Source: Clostridiales bacterium UBA1742
Lineage (GTDB): Bacteria; Bacillota; Clostridia; TANB77; CAG-508
DNA: 24,371 nucleotides
Direction of reading: 5' to 3'
Assembly (NCBI GenBank): GCA_002314935.1
Contig: DCHW01000019.1
Span: 1-24,371, forward strand
A program made the position numbers and the translations under genes. Positions 8,248 through 15,569 of this stretch are shown piece by piece (the stretch's first letter is position 1; each line of letters begins with the position of its first letter). The notes beneath the pieces are model-generated. The model had not been told where the DNA came from. It saw only the letters and a program-made list of their open reading frames with translations, and did no database searches.

Positions 8248-8311
8248 TGAAATTCCATTTAAATCTGAAATTTCATTTTTATGTGGAATTCCATATAAAT
8301 ATAGAATTCCG
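8248..8311. repeat. four 10-bp palindromic iterons at exact 18-bp pitch
   Basis: Palindrome-like units begin at 8248 (TGAAATTCCA), 8266 (TGAAATTTCA), 8284 (TGGAATTCCA) and 8302 (TAGAATTCCG), each 18 bp after the last with unrelated 8-bp spacers. This looks like an array of protein-binding sites. The first two units can also pair as a hairpin that could terminate the minus-strand gene ending at 8346. Confidence 0.75.
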
Positions 8312-8345
8312 GTTTTGATTAAGGAAAAATAAAGAAATTTGGATA

Positions 8346-9179
8346 TTATGTATTTTCAAGAATCGAATTCTTAAGCAAATTTGTAGACTCAGTTAAACAT
8401 TCAAGTTGATAAATTGCTTTATCTTGAATTTCATCTTTTTTATCAATATCTAATTGACGTTTAGTTACAATACTTACTAATTTATTAAATTGCGCAGCTT
8501 TAAGTCCAGTAGGATTTTCATGTTTGTCATATTTAATATCATCTGGTAAATTATCATAATAATCTTTAACAATACTGTCAGTATTTTGACAAATTTTTTC
8601 TTGAGTATCTTTACCTTCACTAAAGAATCCTTTTATAGTGCTTATCATTTCTTTTTCTTTAAGAAATTCAAATCCATTTCGATTTTCAAGTGGAATTTTG
8701 TTTTCAATTGAAATTCCACTTTCTAATAGATATTTTTGTACAACATGCCACTCACCAAGATACTGAAGCCATGGAACAATCATAATAAGAAGTTCAGCAA
8801 GTTTTTCACCCTTACCTTTAGAATTTTCTTTAGGATAACCACCTTGAAAATAAATATAGTCCTTCACATTTTTAAATACTTTATTATAATATTTTTTTAG
8901 TTCTTTAAATTCATCTTTAGATCCAGATTTTTCAGCAATTAAACTTGCAAAATCATTTTTAATTTCATTCATACTTTTTGTATTTTCAGTAAGTAATTCT
9001 GTTTTAATTGGAACTGCTTGCTGTACAATTTCATTCAAGCTAGAAAAATCTTTGGTATCTGATTTATTTACAAGGTCAGATTCTATTTCTTCTTTATTAT
9101 TATTTGAATCAATATTATTACTTTCATTATATATATCAGAAATAATATCCTCTAATGCATCTCTATTTTGTTTTGACAT
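8346..9179 (-). CDS. unknown acidic protein flanked by palindromic iterons
   Basis: A 277-residue protein of unknown family. The first 90 or so residues are Asp, Glu, Asn and Ser rich and probably disordered (DIISDIYNESNNIDSNNNKE). Residues from about 90 look helical and globular and contain a hydrophobic patch, LAELLIMIVPWLQYLGEW, too short and interrupted for a confident membrane helix. The C terminus looks like amphipathic helices (IDKKDEIQDKAIYQLECL) that could form a coiled coil. The ATG follows AAAAAGGA. It contains no TAG. Arrays of TGGAATTCCA-type sites lie on both sides, and two more such sites fall inside the gene, so it may encode or neighbour a protein that binds them. That link is inference from position only. 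Confidence 0.8.
   Translation of the reverse strand: MSKQNRDALEDIISDIYNESNNIDSNNNKEEIESDLVNKSDTKDFSSLNEIVQQAVPIKTELLTENTKSMNEIKNDFASLIAEKSGSKDEFKELKKYYNKVFKNVKDYIYFQGGYPKENSKGKGEKLAELLIMIVPWLQYLGEWHVVQKYLLESGISIENKIPLENRNGFEFLKEKEMISTIKGFFSEGKDTQEKICQNTDSIVKDYYDNLPDDIKYDKHENPTGLKAAQFNKLVSIVTKRQLDIDKKDEIQDKAIYQLECLTESTNLLKNSILENT
8688..8721. repeat. inverted repeat and two iteron-like units inside the CDS
   Basis: AAGTGGAATTT (8688-8698) and AAATTCCACTT (8711-8721) form an 11-bp inverted repeat. It contains iteron-like units starting at 8691 and 8709, again 18 bp apart. Confidence 0.6.
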
Positions 9180-9256
9180 AATATTTTATTTCCTTTTTAA
9201 TTTATATATTATTATATGTATACTTTATTATTAAAAATAATTCAAACATTCTAAAA

Positions 9257-9329
9257 TGAAATTTCATTTTAAAAAGAATTTATAAAAAAATGGAATTCCA
9301 AATCAAAATGGAATTCCAAAAATTTTTGG
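9257..9329. repeat. upstream iteron cluster and A/T palindrome
   Basis: Perfect 10-bp palindromes TGAAATTTCA (9257-9266), TGGAATTCCA (9291-9300) and TGGAATTCCA (9309-9318) lie upstream of the gene starting at 9179. The last two are 18 bp apart, and the first is 34 bp before the second. The last overlaps a 14-bp palindrome, CCAAAAATTTTTGG (9316-9329). The units match those downstream of the same gene. Confidence 0.7.
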
Positions 9330-9339
9330 TAATAAAAAT

Positions 9340-9371
9340 ATACTTGAGACCACATTTGTAATCTCAAGTAT
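9340..9371 (-). terminator. terminator after the VWA/metallopeptidase gene
   Basis: ATACTTGAGA and TCTCAAGTAT form a 10-bp stem with a 12-base loop. On the minus strand it follows the stop at 9383 and leads into a T-rich stretch. Confidence 0.75.
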
Positions 9372-9382
9372 TATAGATTTTG

Positions 9383-11158
9383 TTATTCCACTTCAATGAT
9401 CTGACCACGAATTCCTTTGCAATATTCCTTGCAATGTTCAGGTGTCAAATAAATCATTGGAATTTCTGCATTAAGCTGTTTCTGTGCTTCTTGAATATCA
9501 GAACAACAATCAGAACAAACAATTACTGCAGAGATTTTATTCTCATCATCATATCGAGAATTCGACCAGTCATCTGCAATATATTTATATACTGGCATAT
9601 GACTTGTACCACCACAAGAAGTTCGAGTAAATACGTTTTTCAGAGTATCATCATTAATATCATCAAACTCAAAGACATTATTAATATCAGAATCATGCTG
9701 AATCACAACAATCTTTTTATAATGCTCTTTTGCGTCAAGAATAATATTTCCGATTTTCTGAAATTCATTATCGCTCATTGAACCAGACTGATCAACACAG
9801 ATAAAGATTTTGCCATAAGCACCATTATCATCAATTACGTCAGGAAGATACGGCAAGTCAAGTGTCATAGTAGTTCTACGAGGTCTAGCCCAACTAAAAT
9901 AATCAGATTTAGTAAGAACAGTCTGAAGCGAATTCTTAAGAATTTTTTCCCAGTCAATTTTTACTTTGAACAATTTTTTCAGAAAATCTTTGCAACAGCT
10001 CGAGATATTACCTTTAGATCTGTCAACTTCATTTTTAAGATTTTGTTCCATAACCTGACGACGAAGCTCAGCATTTTCAGCATCTTGCTTCATCTGATCT
10101 TTAGACTTTTGATATTCTTTCGAAATTTTATCCATATCAGGCCATTCAATATTTGTACTGGTAATTTTCTTACCATTCGGCAATTCATAAGTCGTAGTTG
10201 TAACAACAACATTATTACCACCGGCTTGTCCACCACCATTATTACTATTCTGACCTTGTACTTTTTTCACAGGTTGACCGTCATCAGAATTGTCTCCTTC
10301 AGTCTGATTCTGTTTCTTATTATTGTCAGACTGATTTTTATCTCCGTTAGACTGATCCTGCTTATTATCATTGCCAGACTGATTTTTAGAATTCTTATTG
10401 TTAGACTTTTTACCAGACTGATTTTTAGAATTATCATTACTGTTAGAATCAGTATCATCAGACTCTGATTCATTATCAGACTGATTTACATTACTAGACT
10501 GATTTTGCTTATTATTGTCTTTACCCATCATCTGATCCATAGACAAGGAAAAACTTTTTTGACTGATTTTTTTAGATTTCATCAAGTCATTATAAATCTC
10601 TTCTGCAACTTTATTCAAATAATGCTTGTCAAACATAAAGCAATATTCACCCAGCTCAGGATTTCCTTCATAGTTTTTATCTTCACATTTATGAAGCATT
10701 GTTTCGATATTCTTAAATTCATTAATAAAATTTGAAGCATTATCGTTAGTACAAACTTCTTTATACAAATACATCATATTATGTACTTCAAAGTCAGCAG
10801 CAATATTCCAGAGCGTATGTTCGCGCTTATCAGCTCGAGTACCATGAAGCAAAACTTTATGATACATTTCATGAAACAGAATAAATACTAACTTAGTTTT
10901 TCTTTCAAGATCGTTCTGACAAACAGTAAAAAATGGATCTTGAATATTAATATGAATTGTACTATCAATCGGATTGAAATACCCAAACGTTGCGCCTTTC
11001 AATGCAAAATTATCATCAGTTTCAAAAACGATTACAGCAGCAGACAGTTCAAGTCCAAATGACTGAAACAATGGTTCTTTTAACAGATCATAACAAAGTC
11101 TGTTATAAAGATGACTGTACATGTTAATCTGTTCATTAGCATTAAATTTTGCTTTCAT
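9383..11158 (-). CDS. DUF2201-type protein: metallopeptidase-like domain, polar linker and VWA domain
   Basis: A 591-residue three-part protein. Residues 90-105 hold FHEMYHKVLLH, an HExxHxxxxH zinc-peptidase signature (H96, E97, H100, H105), followed by TLWNIAADFEVH. That combination is typical of the DUF2201 putative metallopeptidase family. Roughly 205-340 is a low-complexity linker of Asn, Gln, Ser, Asp and Lys with recurring NQS and NQSG units. From about 449 a VWA-like domain has the MIDAS motif DQSGS (456-460), then TSCGGTSH and VIVCSDC. Proteins of this type normally pair with a MoxR AAA+ ATPase, and one lies directly upstream. The pair is expected to remodel or activate a substrate, possibly by proteolysis; the substrate is unknown. 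AGGAG precedes the ATG, and it has its own promoter. Codon use is less AT-biased than in neighbouring genes. Confidence 0.88.
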   Translation of the reverse strand: MKAKFNANEQINMYSHLYNRLCYDLLKEPLFQSFGLELSAAVIVFETDDNFALKGATFGYFNPIDSTIHINIQDPFFTVCQNDLERKTKLVFILFHEMYHKVLLHGTRADKREHTLWNIAADFEVHNMMYLYKEVCTNDNASNFINEFKNIETMLHKCEDKNYEGNPELGEYCFMFDKHYLNKVAEEIYNDLMKSKKISQKSFSLSMDQMMGKDNNKQNQSSNVNQSDNESESDDTDSNSNDNSKNQSGKKSNNKNSKNQSGNDNKQDQSNGDKNQSDNNKKQNQTEGDNSDDGQPVKKVQGQNSNNGGGQAGGNNVVVTTTTYELPNGKKITSTNIEWPDMDKISKEYQKSKDQMKQDAENAELRRQVMEQNLKNEVDRSKGNISSCCKDFLKKLFKVKIDWEKILKNSLQTVLTKSDYFSWARPRRTTMTLDLPYLPDVIDDNGAYGKIFICVDQSGSMSDNEFQKIGNIILDAKEHYKKIVVIQHDSDINNVFEFDDINDDTLKNVFTRTSCGGTSHMPVYKYIADDWSNSRYDDENKISAVIVCSDCCSDIQEAQKQLNAEIPMIYLTPEHCKEYCKGIRGQIIEVE

Positions 11159-11182
11159 ACTCTAATCTCCTATTGTTGTTTT

Positions 11183-11219
11183 TGTTATATTATAATATAA
11201 CAGAGAAAATAAAAAAATA
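11183..11219 (-). promoter_or_regulatory. phage promoter embedded in a 20-bp perfect palindrome
   Basis: TGTTATATTATAATATAACA (11183-11202) equals its own reverse complement and contains the promoter core on both strands. The -35-like CTTTAT lies 16 bp before TATATT on the minus strand, pointing to the gene at 11158. Confidence 0.7.
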
Positions 11220-11227
11220 AAGTAAAA

Positions 11228-11260
11228 GACTAGTGAAAATCGCCACATTTTTCACTAGTC
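11228..11260 (-). terminator. strong terminator after the MoxR gene
   Basis: GACTAGTGAAAA pairs with TTTTCACTAGTC (12 bp, 9-base loop) and is followed on the minus strand by a T-rich tract. It lies between the MoxR-like gene and the VWA gene, so the two appear to be separate transcripts. Confidence 0.85.
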
Positions 11261-11267
11261 CCAGAAG

Positions 11268-11285
11268 AATAAGCCAGCGCTTATT
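11268..11285 (-). terminator. small hairpin next to the main terminator
   Basis: AATAAGC and GCTTATT form a 7-bp stem with a CAGC loop directly after the MoxR-like stop codon. It may protect the 3' end or assist termination. Confidence 0.4.
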
Positions 11286-11296
11286 TATAGTTTATG

Positions 11297-12619
11297 TTAA
11301 ATATCGATCTTACCAGCATCAATTGCAGACTTTGCTTTATTGATCTCTTTTACATCATTATCATCAAGTCCGATCTTGAAAATTTCGTTCAACAGGTCAT
11401 AGAAGTACCAGTCAATGTTTCTTTCCTGTTTCATCTCTTTCAGCAACATGCCAAGCAGAGATTCAACATTTCGAGTTTTATTTTCAGTCTGAGCTTCTTG
11501 ATACAGATTGATAAAGTTCACGCCAGAAGCAATAAGCGGTCTTGTATTGATATTTTTACATTTCATAACAAGTAAATATGCCATTGTTTCATACATAAAC
11601 TTGACAGCTTTTGTAACAGCTTCACAAGTATGGTCAAAGTTATTTTTCTTATACATATTAACCATCCAAGTCACGCCAGCAGTAGTAATTGCATAAACTG
11701 CAGTCGGATTTTTTTCACAAGCCGAATGATATTCTTTCTTGACATTTTCCCAGCTATGCTTGACCAGTTCATCAAAGTTCCAACGTGCAAACAATTCTCG
11801 ATATGCTACAAATTCTTTTGCATATTCAGCACCAACCAGGCCAGTTGCCATAGTCATCAGGTTATGAATATCGAGCGTACCAAGTGCTTCTTCATAAGCA
11901 TCCATCTGACTCGAGAGATAAGTCCAAGCACGAGGACTTGCCCAAGCCGTAGATTCGATAGGCTGCTGACTCAAAAATACGTCGCCTTTGTTATTGATAA
12001 AAGTGATAATATCAGCACGAACATCATGCTTCATTGCAAAGTTTTTGATCCAGTCATCTGCCTCAGACGCAACTTCAACAAACATCATTCTGTTACAAAC
12101 AGGGGCAGGAATCGGCATAGCACCAGCTTTGTCCTGAGCTCTATTACCAGCAATAACTAAAGCTGTTTTTTCAGGAAGCTTATATCCATTCAGGCCCATT
12201 TCTGTAAACAGCTGGAAACAATACTTTTGCATCATACGGTCACAAAGATGAAAGTCATCAAGCAGCAAGACTGTCGGGGTTTTACCAGGTTCATAATTTT
12301 TCGGTACGTACTCAAGTTTTTCAAGAGACATATCAAGGATTTCAGGTTTGGTCCAAGCAGCACCCTGTCCATGCTCGACCTTACACGGAAGTCCAGTCAG
12401 CATTTCAAGTGCACTGTTTGAAATAAAGAATGTTTTCAATGCCCAACCATTCTCGATACAAATATCACGAAGGATATAAGATTTACCACAGCCTGGCGCA
12501 CCTTGAATATAAATTCTCGGAGCCCACTTCTGATTGATCTGAAGGTTAACATTTGCCTTAACAAATGCACGGATATCGTTGATTTTGATCACGTTCGACT
12601 TCATCATTTCGCTAGCCAT
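11297..12619 (-). CDS. MoxR-type AAA+ ATPase
   Basis: A 440-residue AAA+ ATPase. Walker A is GAPGCGKS at residues 40-47. Walker B is VLLLDDFH near 115-122, and a sensor-1-like block ALVIAGNRAQD follows. The core therefore spans about 10-230. PAPVCNRMMFVEV is the usual MoxR-type block around the arginine finger. The C-terminal 200 residues are helical and less familiar. MoxR ATPases work as chaperone-like partners of VWA-domain proteins, and the DUF2201-type protein encoded just downstream is the obvious partner. The ATG follows GGAG and a promoter of the common phage class. Codon use is richer in G and C than in most of the window, like the capsid gene, which suggests high expression or a different origin. 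Confidence 0.9.
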   Translation of the reverse strand: MASEMMKSNVIKINDIRAFVKANVNLQINQKWAPRIYIQGAPGCGKSYILRDICIENGWALKTFFISNSALEMLTGLPCKVEHGQGAAWTKPEILDMSLEKLEYVPKNYEPGKTPTVLLLDDFHLCDRMMQKYCFQLFTEMGLNGYKLPEKTALVIAGNRAQDKAGAMPIPAPVCNRMMFVEVASEADDWIKNFAMKHDVRADIITFINNKGDVFLSQQPIESTAWASPRAWTYLSSQMDAYEEALGTLDIHNLMTMATGLVGAEYAKEFVAYRELFARWNFDELVKHSWENVKKEYHSACEKNPTAVYAITTAGVTWMVNMYKKNNFDHTCEAVTKAVKFMYETMAYLLVMKCKNINTRPLIASGVNFINLYQEAQTENKTRNVESLLGMLLKEMKQERNIDWYFYDLLNEIFKIGLDDNDVKEINKAKSAIDAGKIDI

Positions 12620-12657
12620 AATTCATTCTCCTGTAATTTTGTTTTGTTTTTGTGGCG

Positions 12658-12673
12658 TTATTATAATATAACA
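12658..12673 (-). promoter_or_regulatory. phage promoter for the MoxR-like gene
   Basis: The minus strand reads TGTTATATTATAATAA, an exact match to the core. The -35-like CTTA sequence lies upstream, next to the end of the preceding small gene. Confidence 0.75.
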
Positions 12674-12699
12674 AAAGTTTTTAATAAGTAAGGTAAAAT

Positions 12700-12942
12700 T
12701 TAAATTTCTTTCATATATTTTTTCTTAAGATCATCAAGGTCAATTACATCCTTAAGAATATGACCACAGTCAGCACAACAATAATGATTCAACATTGCAT
12801 CATCATCAAGCTGAGCATCAGCATATTCAACTCTATCATCTGTGTCAGCATAAGTAATCAAAAAGCTAGCTTGATTACAAGTAATAACTTCTTCTACATT
12901 ATGCTCACCGCATTTTGGACAAGTAAAGATCAATTTTGCCAT
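12700..12942 (-). CDS. small zinc-ribbon protein
   Basis: An 80-residue acidic protein with two cysteine pairs: C8-P-K-C11-G-E near the start and C56-A-D-C59-G-H near the end, the pattern of a zinc ribbon. The stretch between them is rich in Asp and Ala. Zinc ribbons of this size often contact nucleic acid or RNA polymerase, but nothing specific identifies the role. It precedes the MoxR-like gene in the same direction and ends about 27 bases before that gene's promoter. It has its own promoter plus a second one further upstream behind a structured leader. AGGAA lies before the ATG. Confidence 0.8.
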   Translation of the reverse strand: MAKLIFTCPKCGEHNVEEVITCNQASFLITYADTDDRVEYADAQLDDDAMLNHYCCADCGHILKDVIDLDDLKKKYMKEI

Positions 12943-12968
12943 TTTAAAAATTCCTGTTAAATTATTGT

Positions 12969-12984
12969 TTATTTTAATATAACG
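12969..12984 (-). promoter_or_regulatory. proximal phage promoter for the zinc-ribbon gene
   Basis: The minus strand reads CGTTATATTAAAATAA, one base from the TGTTATATTAAAATAA form, with a CTTTAT-like -35 box upstream. Confidence 0.7.
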
Positions 12985-13048
12985 AATATTTAAGAAAAAT
13001 AAAGTAAAAGATCAAAATAAATTTTTGTGCGTTAGGTTTGAAATTTTT

Positions 13049-13075
13049 AACCCTTTTCCCCGACTCCATGAGTCC
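13049..13075 (-). ncRNA. structured leader or small RNA, copy 1
   Basis: On the minus strand, just after the distal promoter core, GACTC-ATG-GAGTC makes a 5-bp hairpin followed by GGGGAAAAGGGTT. A second copy in the same promoter context lies at 17694-17720. Primary sequence partly differs, but a stem can form in both. A hairpin this close to the start suggests a 5' leader or short RNA. Its boundaries are approximate. Confidence 0.4.
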
Positions 13076-13091
13076 GTCTTTTAATATAACA
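13076..13091 (-). promoter_or_regulatory. distal phage promoter after the endonuclease gene
   Basis: The minus strand reads TGTTATATTAAAAGAC, beginning right after the stop of the endonuclease gene. It would transcribe the hairpin element and then the zinc-ribbon gene. Confidence 0.6.
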
Positions 13092-13099
13092 AAAGAAAA

Positions 13100-14233
13100 T
13101 TAATTATTAAGTTTTTGAAATATAATTTTTCCACAATTTTCAATTTGAAAGTTTTGTTTATTAATCATTTCCGGGTCAGTAAATTTGATAAATCTGTATC
13201 CAGGAATTTTTATATTATTAAACCAACATCTATCTAATGAAAGTATTGTATCAGTAAAATTTAAATTTTCTTGTTTATGAAATATATCAATTAATTTATT
13301 CATTATTTCTTTTTTATTAAATATCCAGTCATCTTCCCATATATGAATTAATCGATATCCAGCTTGATTACATAAATTAGTTTTCATTAAATGATAACCA
13401 GTTGGTTTTATTTTAACTGAGTGCCAATACAGTCCATTAAATTCAATTGCTAATTTAATATCAGGAATTAATATGTCAACCTCGTATGGCGAAGTTATAT
13501 CATAATTATTTTCTTTTAAATCAGGAAAATATTTTTTACAAAAGCTGGTTAATTCTTTTTCAGTTTTTGAAGATGATACTTTATCAATAACCGGATAACA
13601 GTTAAAACATCTTGGCACTCGAGATAAATTACCAGTTCTAGATATATGTCCGGTTAAATAAATTTTACTTTTAAATTTGTTATGACATTTACAACATTCA
13701 AATAAATATTCATGATTGTATCCAAGATATTGATCTATAGTAAATATTGGCTTAACATATTGTGAGAATGATAAAATTTTTTGCCAACCTAAATAAAGTG
13801 AATAATTTTTTATACCATATTTTTTAAGACAAGTTTGTTCAGTTGATTTTTTTATTTTTTGTTTAATTTCAGGTAATTGTGAAATATTATCAACATTATA
13901 TTTTTGTTGAATAGTAATTTTACTTTTTTTATTTAATATGTCAGTTGTTCTAATTTGTGAATTAAATTTAGCAGCACAAGATCTGGAACAAAATTTTTTG
14001 TGCTGAAGGTGTTGTTTATAATTAAGTTCTTTTTGACAAAATAAACAAACAGGCAAAGTAATATTTTTTACTAAGCCTGTAATGTAATTTTGTTCAGTAA
14101 GCCAATTTGGATTTTCTTTTAATTGAGTTTGTAAAAAATTAATACTTTCTGGATAAAGTTTTTTAAATTTTTTAACACAATTAATAGAAACTAATTTAAA
14201 CTTTGAAAAATATTGTTTTAATAAATCTTTCAT
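13100..14233 (-). CDS. EDxHD/Vsr-like homing endonuclease with zinc finger
   Basis: A 377-residue free-standing homing endonuclease of the type built on a Vsr-like nuclease fold. C63-L-F-C66 and C82-S-R-S-C86 form an N-terminal zinc finger. A TCLKKYGIKNYS block near 134-145 resembles the DNA-binding repeats common in phage nucleases. A second CxxC pair (C181, C183 region and C209, C212) may bind another zinc. The nuclease core begins near 223 (KTEKEL), with PYEVDILIPDIKLAIEFNG at 249-267, YWHS at 269-272 and HIWEDDW at 297-303 supplying the acidic and histidine residues. It starts 2 bases after the upstream 95-residue gene and likely shares its transcript. Two relatives lie near the right edge of the window. 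Confidence 0.83.
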   Translation of the reverse strand: MKDLLKQYFSKFKLVSINCVKKFKKLYPESINFLQTQLKENPNWLTEQNYITGLVKNITLPVCLFCQKELNYKQHLQHKKFCSRSCAAKFNSQIRTTDILNKKSKITIQQKYNVDNISQLPEIKQKIKKSTEQTCLKKYGIKNYSLYLGWQKILSFSQYVKPIFTIDQYLGYNHEYLFECCKCHNKFKSKIYLTGHISRTGNLSRVPRCFNCYPVIDKVSSSKTEKELTSFCKKYFPDLKENNYDITSPYEVDILIPDIKLAIEFNGLYWHSVKIKPTGYHLMKTNLCNQAGYRLIHIWEDDWIFNKKEIMNKLIDIFHKQENLNFTDTILSLDRCWFNNIKIPGYRFIKFTDPEMINKQNFQIENCGKIIFQKLNN

Positions 14234-14235
14234 TA

Positions 14236-14523
14236 TTAAATCATTTCACACTGAGTAAAAAATTCTCTAAGTGAAAGTAAGTTATAAATTTTGTTTTGGT
14301 CAGTGGAATTTTTTGTATCTTTTACAATAAGCATCCAATTTGTATTACGTTTTCTAAGTCCACATACTTCAAACTCAAATTTAGTAATTTTATTATTATA
14401 GATTTTTCCAAGCCAGTTAGGCGCAAGATCAAAATCTTCACCTTTGTCAATATAACGTTTTGCATCATCTGTTTCAAATCTAATTACAGCTGTAGCTTTT
14501 GCAATTTTTTTAAAATTCATCAT
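14236..14523 (-). CDS. small unknown protein
   Basis: A 95-residue protein with alternating hydrophobic and charged stretches, likely a small alpha/beta fold. Visible blocks are AKATAVIRFETDDAKRYID, FEFEVCGLRKR and WMLIVKDTKN. No family is recognised. AAGGAG precedes the start, where two Met codons stand in tandem. Its promoter is one of two that share a 36-bp identical sequence. The homing endonuclease gene follows 2 bases after its stop, so the pair is probably one operon, and the endonuclease may have arrived later. Confidence 0.75.
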   Translation of the reverse strand: MMNFKKIAKATAVIRFETDDAKRYIDKGEDFDLAPNWLGKIYNNKITKFEFEVCGLRKRNTNWMLIVKDTKNSTDQNKIYNLLSLREFFTQCEMI

Positions 14524-14547
14524 ATTAGATAAACTCCTTATGCTTGT

Positions 14548-14583
14548 TTATTATAATATAACAGATATTTTTAAAAAATTAAG
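14548..14583 (-). promoter_or_regulatory. phage promoter, 36-bp repeat copy A
   Basis: Minus-strand core TGTTATATTATAATAA with CTTAAT 17 bp before TATATT. The whole 36 bp is identical to 15532-15567. The -35 box overlaps the TAA stop of the gene ending at 14579. Confidence 0.8.
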
Positions 14584-15499
14584 CATAATATTTTAAAAAT
14601 GCGTGAAATTTTTCTATTGCTTCATTTGAAAAAACATCACCAAGCTGACGAGTTAAAACTTTATTATTTGTTGAATCAGTATATCTGATTTTATAATTAT
14701 ATCTATTATCACTAAAATAAGATCTATAATTTGACTTATATTCTGGCATATTATCTGGTTGAGTTGTATAAATAGGAATTAATTGATTAAAAATTTTATT
14801 AATGTTATTTTTTACTGACCAGTAAGAAATATCTGTTACTTGAAATGGACAAAATTTAATACCAGATTGTTTAGTCCAATAACTTCTATTAATAGAGTAT
14901 AATTCAGGTTTATTTTTATACAGAGACAACTGACTCAATCCACCATCAATATCAATATAATCCAAAATATAATTAGGATATTTTTGAATCAGATTATTTT
15001 TAGCTTCAAGAATTTCAGTCTTGCTAATTACTTTTCCAGGCTTAGAGTCAATATAAATAAAAATTACACCAGTTTCTTTTGTATTTTTATTCATATAAAA
15101 TACAGGAAAATATCTTGACTGAATTACAGTTTTTCGTTTTTCTATTGCGTCAATTTTTTTCTGTTCAAGATCACTAACAAACTTAATTTTAAGCTGTTCT
15201 GCTTTTTCTTTTAAATATGCAGGAAGCGTATCATTAAGTTTAATAATACTAGTTTGATACCAATGCTTATTACTTGTAAGTTCAGCTATATCTAAATATC
15301 CACGAAATTTATCATTAATCAAATCTACAAGAATAATTCTGTCGCCTTTTGTAAATTTATTTGTAACTAAATATGTATTAATATATTTAGTACCGGTTGT
15401 AGTCATACAAATAATATCACCAGGTCGTACTTCATTTTTAAACATATCAGTAAATTTTGGAAATTTAATTGTTTCAGTAATCTCAGCGATAGTTTTCAT
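14579..15499 (-). CDS. unknown phage protein
   Basis: A 306-residue protein with no recognised family. It opens with an N-terminal region containing RPGDIICMTTTGTKYINTYL and RIILVDLINDKFRGYLDI, which looks like a small beta-barrel. A Lys/Glu-rich helix follows (PAYLKEKAEQLKIKFVSDLE). The C-terminal half is rich in Tyr, Asn and Ser. There is no signal peptide, membrane segment or catalytic signature. AGGAG precedes the ATG, and its own promoter stands upstream. It sits among unassigned minus-strand genes that each have a copy of the same promoter, so joint timing is likely even where the genes are not cotranscribed. Confidence 0.8.
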   Translation of the reverse strand: MKTIAEITETIKFPKFTDMFKNEVRPGDIICMTTTGTKYINTYLVTNKFTKGDRIILVDLINDKFRGYLDIAELTSNKHWYQTSIIKLNDTLPAYLKEKAEQLKIKFVSDLEQKKIDAIEKRKTVIQSRYFPVFYMNKNTKETGVIFIYIDSKPGKVISKTEILEAKNNLIQKYPNYILDYIDIDGGLSQLSLYKNKPELYSINRSYWTKQSGIKFCPFQVTDISYWSVKNNINKIFNQLIPIYTTQPDNMPEYKSNYRSYFSDNRYNYKIRYTDSTNNKVLTRQLGDVFSNEAIEKFHAFLKYYA

Positions 15500-15531
15500 A
15501 AAATAATACTCCTATTATAATTGTTGTTTAT

Positions 15532-15567
15532 TTATTATAATATAACAGATATTTTTAAAAAATTAAG
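15532..15567 (-). promoter_or_regulatory. phage promoter, 36-bp repeat copy B
   Basis: Identical over 36 bp to 14548-14583, including core, spacer and CTTAAT -35 box. It drives the gene starting at 15499. Confidence 0.8.
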
Positions 15568-15569
15568 TA

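Noticed and set aside
8294..8301. TATAAATA as a further T4-type late promoter
   Set aside because: It lies between iterons with no plus-strand gene downstream; in DNA this AT-rich, chance matches are expected.
10267..10473. Minus-strand and plus-strand ORFs of Ile, Leu and Arg across the VWA gene
   Set aside because: Shadows of the low-complexity linker in other frames.
12974..13069. Minus-strand ORF of 31 residues starting within the hairpin element
   Set aside because: No ribosome binding site, and the matching ATG in copy 2 gives only four codons, so it is not conserved as a peptide.
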